NCBI GenBank assembly: GCA_963576565.1 | Contig: OY755038.1 | Location: 206,929,013 to 206,993,012, forward strand | Length of the DNA: 64,000 nucleotides | Reading direction: 5' to 3' | Source of the DNA: Aspidapion aeneum | Taxonomy: Eukaryota > Arthropoda > Insecta > Coleoptera > Brentidae | Shown here: one piece after another, positions 56,961 through 64,000 of the stretch | How the letters are laid out: each line of letters starts with the position of its first letter | Position numbering within the stretch: the first letter of the stretch is position 1 | Program-made: the position numbers and the translations under genes | The notes under the pieces: model-generated | Database searches by the model: none | The model's input: the letters and a program-made list of their open reading frames with translations, nothing else | What the model was told of the DNA's origin: nothing

Positions 56961-57872
56961 ATGTTAGGACCCATTTTTGAAACTAAAAAGTTGCTAGTTT
57001 TTATTTTTTATTATTTAGTATTATTTATAAGTTGTCGTGCTCAATTACAAGAATTAATAAATATCGACCAAATAACTGTGCATTTCGAAACTACTGAGAA
57101 ATCAAGTACAACAGAATCAGAAGATCTAGTAACAGAAGTGCAAACTGATAAAACTATACCAACAGTAGCACTAGATACTCTGCCTAGAAAATTTTGTAAA
57201 GCAGCCAACTGTCCAAATCAACGAAGGAGCACCTCTTTAGAAACATTACCAACTACAACTACTAAAAAAGTTCTCATCGACACTACTATAGATTTAACAA
57301 GCAAGTCCAGTAAAGCTAGTGCTAGTCTCACTAGTGAATACTCGGTTACTACAGATCCTAGTACCATTTCTTTTTCTGTGGAAGCTACAAGCTTAAAAAC
57401 TAATGATTGGATAAGCACGATATTTAGTGACACAACTAAAATTACAACAGTTCCCACAAAAACTACTAGAGTTACAGTAGACGTGACAAGTCCAAGATCT
57501 AGTGTATGGACAAGCAAGTCTGTTAAACCTTCCACTAGTGAACAAACGGAAAAACTACCAACTACGGATTATTTTACCAGAGACATCAGTACTATTGCTG
57601 TTTCTGTGGAAGCGGTAAATGATCGCGCAATCACAAAATCTAGTGAATCAAAAAGATCATCAAATACTCCGCGCTTTTTTGAAAAAAAAGCAATTAATAA
57701 AGCTACAGCTAAAAGTGGTAAATCGTTAAGTGAACAGACTACACAAGCCTCATTAACAACATCAGCAGATCCGAGTGATTTAAAACAGTACAATAATACT
57801 AAAACAGACATGACAGTGACGGCAACGTCCTTAATTCCAACGGATAATGAATCTCTAAAAACAGGAGGGCAG
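56961..57872 (+). CDS. First coding exon of a secreted Ser/Thr-rich (mucin-like) protein
   Basis: The start is ATG 56961. Residues 1-27 form a signal peptide: basic KK, then a hydrophobic LLVFIFYYLVLFISC core, with likely cleavage near RAQ/LQ. The remaining 277 residues are dominated by Ser, Thr, Lys and Val, with no membrane segment. The only further cysteines are in FCKAANC (about residues 78-84). Two related segments, STISFSVEA (about 134) and STIAVSVEA (about 210), suggest an old internal duplication. Possible N-glycosylation sites are NNT and NES near the end. The exon ends CAG|GTAAGT at 57872/57873, phase 0; read-through would stop after 29 more codons. Function unknown: extracellular matrix, mucin or cuticle roles are possible. 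Later exons are not evident in the window. Confidence 0.7.
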
Positions 57873-58371
57873 GTAAGTTTTAAAAAGCATTGCTTGGAAT
57901 TATTTTTTACTACTACATTTACAGCAAAACATTTGCTTGGAAATATAGCAGAATTTTAAAGAAGAAAAAAAACTTTGTGGCAAAATAATTTAGTATCTAA
58001 TACCAAGCACGAAATCAGGAAGTTTTTGATATAATCGACGAAGAATAAAAGTTTAATATTTTTCTACATTATTTCTGTGTTTAGTAATTATCATCGTCAT
58101 AAAAGGCAAAAAAAATCGTTTAAGATCTTCAAGGAAAGTTGTACAATAGCCCAAATTAAAAAACGGTTGAGAAGGGTTAGCGGGCAATAAGGGCAACGTT
58201 AGAGATGTAACCGTCGTTTCGACGGTTCTTTTCCGTCTTTTTCAAGCTACAAATAGACAACAATTAAAATGAAGAATGATGTTAGATGATAATATAGCAG
58301 TAATATTATACATTTATAAAAATTATAAGTATATAATTCCATTAATAAGTTTATACATAGTATATATTTTT
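57873..58371 (+). other. Intron start downstream of the secreted-protein exon
   Basis: Begins GTAAGT, a consensus donor. Sequence to 58371 is AT-rich non-coding. Confidence 0.55.
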
Positions 58372-58372
58372 A

Positions 58373-58865
58373 CCTTCCTAGCCCGCACAGCAATGGCTAG
58401 AGAAGGTATTGTTTTCAACGAAAATTGTTTTTTTCAGATAACGCCGAAAATGTGTTAGTTGGGTGTATTTTGACCTATCCTAGCAATATCGTCGTGACGT
58501 ATGTCTGTGTGTGAGTGTGTATTTTTTTCTGTCCGTAACACGATAGCTCCTAAACCGCTAAACCAATTTTCATAAAATTTTCAGGAAAAATAGTGTTCGA
58601 CAGTCTAACGAGCTCATCAAAATCCATTAATGCTAATGACAGGTTTTTAACAATTAAAAATTTTAAAAATGCTTTCTTTGTAACGGAGCACCGCATCAAT
58701 ATATGGTTTTCGGAATGTAGTAGAATACATTTGGCTCACTAATTTGTGTTATTACCAAAAACTTCGTAGGAGCTTTAGTTTCTGAGATATTAAAAAAAAC
58801 TGTTTTCAAGGCTGATTATCATAGATTAGATTACTTGAAGTGTGCTAATAGGCTAGCTAGGAAGG
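58373..58865. mobile_element. TA-type TIR element, copy 2 (inverted)
   Basis: Ends CCTTCCTAGCCCGC and inverted GCTAGCTAGGAAGG, bounded by TA. It is the inverted copy of 22642-23098, including the TCGTCGTGACG and GATAGCTCCTAAACCGCTAA segments. It holds a pyrimidine tract plus CAG at 58429-58437 that looks like a splice acceptor. Confidence 0.75.
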
Positions 58866-59180
58866 TATCAGATCTGTTATAGATCCATTTATTTTCTTTC
58901 CCTTATAAAAGAGCGTTTAATCATTAACGCTGTTTATTATTTCCCGCTAACCCTCCATCACTGGAATTATTATTAACCGGACATTATTAAAAACGTCATT
59001 TATCAAAACAAGACGTAAGCAAAATCATCTACATTCTAAAAATAATTGGTTATAATCGGACAGAAACACAATCGAATAACGTCTTTTCTCAAAACCGTAA
59101 AATTATAATGAACAAAATCATAAAAAGGGACTGGATTGTAAGGTGTCCACCTAAAAAACGGGGATTTTGATATTCTATAT
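58866..59180. other. Unassigned DNA
   Basis: No gene recognised. Confidence 0.4.
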
Positions 59181-60535
59181 CAGTGGCGGCTCGTGACTTT
59201 CTTAATAGGTGACGCAGGATTTCCCTCCCCCCATTTTTTATACACACGTATAAAAAATAAAAATATAATATATGCTAATAATGTAAATATCTATTCTATA
59301 AAGAACTTACTTAAATTCAGTAAAATCATGTAGGTAGTAGGTTCAAGATCATGCAATTGCAGTTTAATTTAAACGTTACTGCTTCTATGTGAGGCAAATT
59401 CATCTATCCTTTAAATTTGCGACCTTATTTATAATGTAATCGTAAAATGGATGTGAAACCATTTAATAGTTATTTTTCGATAGAAATTTTTGATAAATTT
59501 GTCAATCTCTCCTAACATGACTACTACTAGTACTTCGCAGGTAGGTTTTAATACGTAATAAAAGCGGCACTCTACCGAAACACTAGTGGATGGAACGGTG
59601 ACTATTAAACACAACAGCTTATAAGGTTCCTTGAAGATGCTTCTATTATCAAATAATGTTTCCATTAATTTGTAAGATTCCATTTTGTGATATTGGTCGT
59701 CGCTATAGAACTCATTTTTTAGCCTTTAAAGTTCTGTAAATATGTCTGAGTAAAAATAAAATTTAATTTTACTGTGAAAATGTAATGTTTTTTTAAACTA
59801 TATAAATAAGAAATATAAACGAAATTGCATCGCTTAAAATTTCCTTTAAATGATTTAGTGTTTAGTAGGTAAACTTTGAAGGAATCCATTACCGCCACAC
59901 GGAGAAGCTTTTCCACATCTTGAAACGGGTTATGATTTCCAGCGAAAAGGTCTCAGGGATTTCATAAGACAGCATTCCATATTTGTTAACAATCTGATCT
60001 CGTGTAAACGTTGCTCTTATTTTGTCATCGCGATGTTCAGTTGGAAAAATTGTTCTTGAGGCAGCTATATCGAAAATATTCATAAATATACCTTGATTTC
60101 TTTTGTTATTTAGTAGAGTTTGCGAATTTTCGATTTGCAAATTGCAGAAGACAACATCAATTATTTTCAATCAGAACCGAGTGTTAAAAACAAAAATCTC
60201 TTCAATAATGCTTGTCTGTACGCTGTGTCCGTATTCTGTGCACTGTAGAATTCTATAGCGATATGTTTTGTTGTCTGCTAATTGCAAAATATAGAAAGAG
60301 AGGACGACATGTCGGTATAGAATTCGACAGTTTAGAATCCACAACAGGGAACGCTCACGTTTTTTATTGGATAATTGGTAATAAGGTGACCAACCGCTTG
60401 TTCGGTTTTACTGACGCGGCGAGGTGTGGTTCCGATTTTAAATTTTTTGTCCTGTTTTAGATTCTTAGATTATTACATTTAGTCTAAAAAAAGTGAAGCA
60501 GCGCTTCACCTGCCTCATTGGTCAAGCCGCCACTC
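59181..60535 (-). mobile_element. hAT element relic with transposase remnant
   Basis: Left end CAGTGGCGGCTCGTGAC pairs with right end GTCAAGCCGCCACTC. No matching 8-bp duplication remains. Minus-strand coding remnants lie inside, so this is a decayed autonomous copy rather than a MITE. Confidence 0.75.
59429..59683 (-). pseudogene. hAT transposase dimerisation-domain remnant
   Basis: The frame includes LCLIVTVPSTSVSVECRF, matching the hAT C-terminal (hATC) signature L-x-x-P-x-S-x-S-x-E-R-x-F with Arg replaced by Cys, followed by a degraded LKPT.. and EIDKFI segment. In hAT transposases this region mediates dimerisation. A second frame upstream (60170-59889) is probably part of the same protein. 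Stops separate them. Confidence 0.7.
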
Positions 60536-61640
60536 AAACAAAATGTCAATAAGGTTTTAAGTTGAAAATTGGTACAAAAACTTATTTTTTTAGAAATGTC
60601 CTCAAGAAACTTTACATGGTGTTACTTGGCCTTCAATATTAGAGGGAAGCTCTACAACGTCCAGTCCATTCTGTTTGGATTTAAATTTAAAAATTATTAA
60701 AAGAGCTTGTGACAAAGGAGGTAAGTCGCCACGGTTCCTTCGGCACGGCACGCTCAGGAAAGCAGCTATATCTCGCATTAAATCAAAACGTTTAGTATTG
60801 TTTCCGAATTCGCTTATTATAGGTTAATCTAGATTCATATTTATCGTAGAAGTAGAAATGTTTTAGAGGAAGTGGAAAATATAAGATTATCACACACATC
60901 AGTGATTACGTGGATTCAGTGGTAGGATATATTTAGTTCAGTTTAGAGCCTGAAACGCAGAACATGCTGTGCCGAGCGTGATCCGATTTATTAAGTGTGG
61001 AACAATATAATAATGTTTATGTCGATTTGACCCTGAGATATTGAAGAAATAGGGAATTCTTGGGCGTTTTACATTTAAGAGACGGCACTGCTGCAGTTTT
61101 AATCACTAACATTCTTAGGAAAATAATGCACCTACCTACCTTAAAAACTTTAACACGAAAACAAAGAAAATAATGCGCCCGACAAAAATGTTTCAAGCCA
61201 TGCGTGGTGGATGACTGGAAGCCTACCGTCATGACCAGACGTAACTATCGTAGTTTTAATAGACTAGGCGACGCGGTGTGTTCTAATACATATTCGTGTC
61301 AATGGAATACAGCGCTTGAAGTGGTCATAATTTACTAAATCGACCAGTTTTGTTAAATGTATCATTCTGTAACCTCGTAAACCTCGATATAGATTTATTG
61401 TGTCTTTTTCTTTGTTTTTCTTGCCATGAGCTCTAGCAAATAAGAAACTGTAAATACTTTTGATCAAGATTTAGTATATACAGTGTGGTGCTTATGTTCA
61501 ATTTCCTAATTAAAGAATCAGGAATGCTTGAGAGAAGGGATATGATCTTATTGTGCAAAAAAGAGAACGCCAACCGCGTGCATACAATAAAAATTTCGGG
61601 CATGAAACAATTCGCCATGGGGAAAATTGTTTATTGATAT
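60536..61640. other. Unassigned DNA
   Basis: About 1.1 kb without a supported gene. Confidence 0.4.
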
Positions 61641-61645
61641 TGGCA

Positions 61646-61950
61646 TTGTTGGTTGGTTAGGTTAGTTAGGTTGGTTGGTTGTTTAGGTTAGTTGGTTAGG
61701 TTAGTTGTTGAGGTTGGTTGGTTGGTTGTTTAGGTTAGTTGGTTAGATTGGTTGGTTGGTTAAGTTAGTTGCTTAGGTTGGTTGGTTGCTTAGTTTAATC
61801 GATTTGGTTGGTTGGTTGGGTTAGATGGTTAGGTTGGTTGGTTGGTTAAGTTAGTTGCTTAGATTTGTTGGTTGCTTAGTTTAGTCGATTTGGTTGGTTG
61901 GTTGGTGGGTTGGTTGGGTTAGTTGGTTAGGTTCGGTTCGGTTCGGTTGT
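61646..61950 (+). repeat. Degenerate TTGG/TTAGG satellite patch
   Basis: Irregular mixture of GGTTGG and GGTTAG words over 300 bp, ending in three TTCGG units (61930-61948). Contains TTAGG, the common insect telomere unit, but not as a regular array. Confidence 0.85.
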
Positions 61951-62334
61951 GATATGTAATAGTAATAGTTGTAGCACTATACATATTTAGTTTCCGCACC
62001 AGTTCCACAAAAACCAATTTTTTTAGTATGGGAGCCTGCTCCACTATGCGCCTCAACTCAGGAACCAATCGAACCCTGCCCTCACGATCTCCAATGGACT
62101 TTGGGCACCTATTGCGTCAAAATTTTCGAGAAGACCACATTTCCTCCTTTATGTCCTTATCCAGGTACAGTTGCATTCACCCGTTTACGAAAGTAATTTG
62201 CAAAGAACCCAAAAACCGACGGATGGACCCATTTCGTCCCCTATCTCACGTACCGACTAGCATTTAACGAATTTCTCAAGAGAGCGAAAATTAAAAAATC
62301 AGCTGTATTCAAATTGATAGATGCGTCGAACGCA
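61951..62334. other. Unassigned DNA
   Basis: An open frame at 62028-62267 (79 codons) has no recognised domain. Confidence 0.35.
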
Positions 62335-62342
62335 CACAACTC

Positions 62343-63585
62343 CATGGACGTAGTCAGGGTCTCGTTCAGGGTGGGGCAAAAAAGCAAAAAAATGATGAGC
62401 ATGAAGTTAGCGAAGCACCCATCGCAGATCGAATCGTGACTAGGTGAATAATTTGCCGTGAATTAGTTGTGGAAAAATTAATTTTGTTGCTCTTATTTTT
62501 GACCGTTTTTGAGGGTGCTTCGCTAACTTTATATGAAGTTAGCGAAGCACCCTCGTAAAAATGGCTTTTATCAAAATCGAATATGGTGGATAATTTGCCG
62601 CTAATTAGTCGTGAATCAGTTGTGGAAAAATTAATTTTGTCGCTCTTATTTTTGACCCTTCTTTGGGTGATTCGCAAACTTCATATTTTGGCACCCATCG
62701 CAAATCGAATCAATACTAGGTGGATAATTTGCCGTTAATTAGTCGTGAATTAGTTGTGGAAAAATTAATTTTGTCGCTCTTATTTTTGACCGTTTTTGAG
62801 GGTGCTTCGCTAACTTCATATGAAGTTAGCGAAGCACCCTCGTAAAAATGGCTTTTATCAAAATCGAATATGGTAGATAATTTGCCGCTAATTAGTCGTG
62901 AATTTTTTGTGGAAAAATTAATTTTGTCGCTCTTATTTTTGACCCTTTTTTGGGTGCTTCGCAAACTTCATATTTTGGCACCCATCGCAAATCGAATCGC
63001 TACTAGGTGGATAATTTGCCGTTAATTAGTCGTGAATTGGTTGTGGAAAAATTAATTTTGTCGCTCTTATTTTTGACCGTTTTTGAGGGTGCTTCGCTAA
63101 CTTCATATGAAGTTAGCGAAGCAACCTCGTAAAAATGGCTTTTATCAGAATCGAATATGGTGGATAATTTGCCGCTAATTAGTCGTGAATTAGTTGTGGA
63201 AAAATTAATATTGTCGCTCTTATTTTTGACCATTTTTTTGGGTGCTTCGCTAACTTCATATGAAGTTAGCGAAGCACCCTCGTAAAAATGGCGTTTATCA
63301 AAATCGAATATGGTGGATAATTTGCCGCTAATTAGTCGTGAATTAGTTGTGGAAAAATTAATTTTGTCGCTCTGATTTTTGTCCGTTTTTGAGGGTGCTT
63401 CGCTAACTTCATATGACGTTAGCGAAGCACCCTCGCAAAAATGGCTCAACTTCATGCTCATAAAAAAATGTACAATCAAATATTTATTTCGCCTTTAATT
63501 CTCGTATTAATAAATAAGCGAAAGCCAGGATGGGGCAGGTGACAAGCCAGGGTGGGGCAAGTGCCCCACCCTGACTACGCCCATG
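62343..63585. mobile_element. hAT-type element with internal palindromic minisatellite
   Basis: Ends CATGGACGTAGTCAGGGT and inverted ACCCTGACTACGCCCATG. Flanked by exact CACAACTC (62335-62342, 63586-63593). 'gagcatgaagtt' near 62397 and inverted 'aacttcatgctc' near 63448 form a second, inner inverted pair. The interior is filled by the minisatellite and holds no transposase. Confidence 0.9.
62405..63440. repeat. 153/134-bp minisatellite with 38-bp palindromes
   Basis: The palindrome GGGTGCTTCGCTAACTTC plus its inverse starts at 62513, 62800, 63087, 63240 and 63393, spaced 287, 287, 153 and 153 bp. The 287-bp spacing is a 153-bp palindrome unit plus a 134-bp unit lacking the palindrome. Units also share TTTGCCGCTAATTAGTCGTG. 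Because 153 is a multiple of three, minus-strand frames (63479-63003 and others) look like a 51-residue protein repeat, but this is a consequence of the DNA repeat. Confidence 0.9.
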
Positions 63586-63593
63586 CACAACTC

Positions 63594-64000
63594 TACTGCC
63601 ATGCTATCGCTAGAGATAATCACTTCGTGAGCCAAATGTCGTACTTATGGGAAACATTTTGGTAGAGTATCTCACTTTTTGGATTTTTGTCAGTTACGTC
63701 GCACGGTGGTCAGCTTGTCGGTTCTGAACGATCGAAATTTTTTTATGGTTTTAATTTTGACAAATTGATGCTGAAAGTTAGGAAATGTCAACTAGCGTTT
63801 AAGAAATGTGATTTTAATATACCGTGCATTCTGGAGATGGTACAGTCGCCTCCAAAAAGATGTTGCATATTGTTTTTTTCTCTTAAGCAAAAAACTTGAA
63901 AAATTGATACTTTGAGAGTGTGTGTATGTAACTAGCTTATAGCTTTTTTTATTTAACATAGCTTTTTTGTAAAAATTTAACGAAATGTATTAATTTTGCT
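63594..64000. other. Unassigned DNA
   Basis: No gene or bounded repeat recognised up to the window edge. Confidence 0.4.

Noticed and set aside
60212..60460. 82-codon plus-strand frame
   Set aside because: It lies inside an hAT relic whose coding strand is minus; treated as antisense chance.
61646..61950. True telomeric array
   Set aside because: TTAGG words are irregular and mixed with TTGG and TTCGG; there is no uniform tandem array.
62366..63479. Minus-strand frames with a 51-residue repeat (SYEVSEAPSKTVKNKSDKIN)
   Set aside because: The 153-bp DNA unit is a multiple of three and lies inside an hAT element; the 134-bp units shift the frame, and no start, splice or domain supports a gene.

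Overview
The window looks like non-coding, repeat-dominated DNA from a large, AT-rich arthropod genome, most likely an insect. Reasons: the repertoire of decayed elements (jockey-type and other non-LTR reverse transcriptases, Penelope-like elements with GIY-YIG nuclease, hAT and TA-target elements, a Crypton-like tyrosine recombinase), intron-style splice signals, and long tetranucleotide arrays. A beetle is a reasonable guess, but no single-copy conserved gene is present to settle it. Only one locus looks like a host protein-coding gene: the first coding exon of a secreted Ser/Thr-rich protein at 56961-57872 (+), which ends in a canonical splice donor. There is also one clean tRNA-like gene at 43532-43603 (-).

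Layout. 1-5400: a 1.9-kb TIR element cut by the window edge, a 247-bp hAT MITE with target duplication, a Crypton-like recombinase pseudogene (3841-4516) and a non-LTR reverse transcriptase tail (4530-5352). 5400-13200: foldback elements, a second RT tail (7301-7976), and a composite repeat made of a foldback unit followed by a 142-bp tandem array. 13.6-23.5 kb: Penelope-like fragments, a foldback/Mutator-like element with a 9-bp target duplication (16054-16667), a second copy of the composite repeat, and TA-flanked elements. 23.9-25.2 kb: the most notable object, a 1,067-bp array of about 276-bp monomers, each with a type I hammerhead ribozyme, flanked by a 12-bp target duplication. This is the architecture of a retrozyme. 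26-37 kb: local tandem duplications and strongly nested hAT elements, including an RT copy carrying a SINE and a three-level nest of elements. 37-48 kb: hairpin MITEs, a TA element, two further copies of the 1.88-kb TIR element, a cluster of three related elements with 6-bp target duplications (two of them only 61 and 67 bp long), the tRNA-like gene and an 830-bp GACA/TACA microsatellite. 48-56 kb: a 1.6-kb foldback element with arms of roughly 750 bp, two jockey-like RT pseudogenes and a long-TIR element. 56-64 kb: a Penelope fragment, the host exon, an hAT transposase relic, and an hAT element filled with a palindromic 153/134-bp minisatellite.

The parts interact mainly as transposon ecology. 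The Penelope-like elements could plausibly have supplied the reverse transcriptase that moved the retrozyme. The hAT elements supply the preferred insertion targets, and several microsatellites appear to have grown from short seeds inside repeats. All family assignments rest on motifs, termini and target duplications read by eye; no database search was possible.
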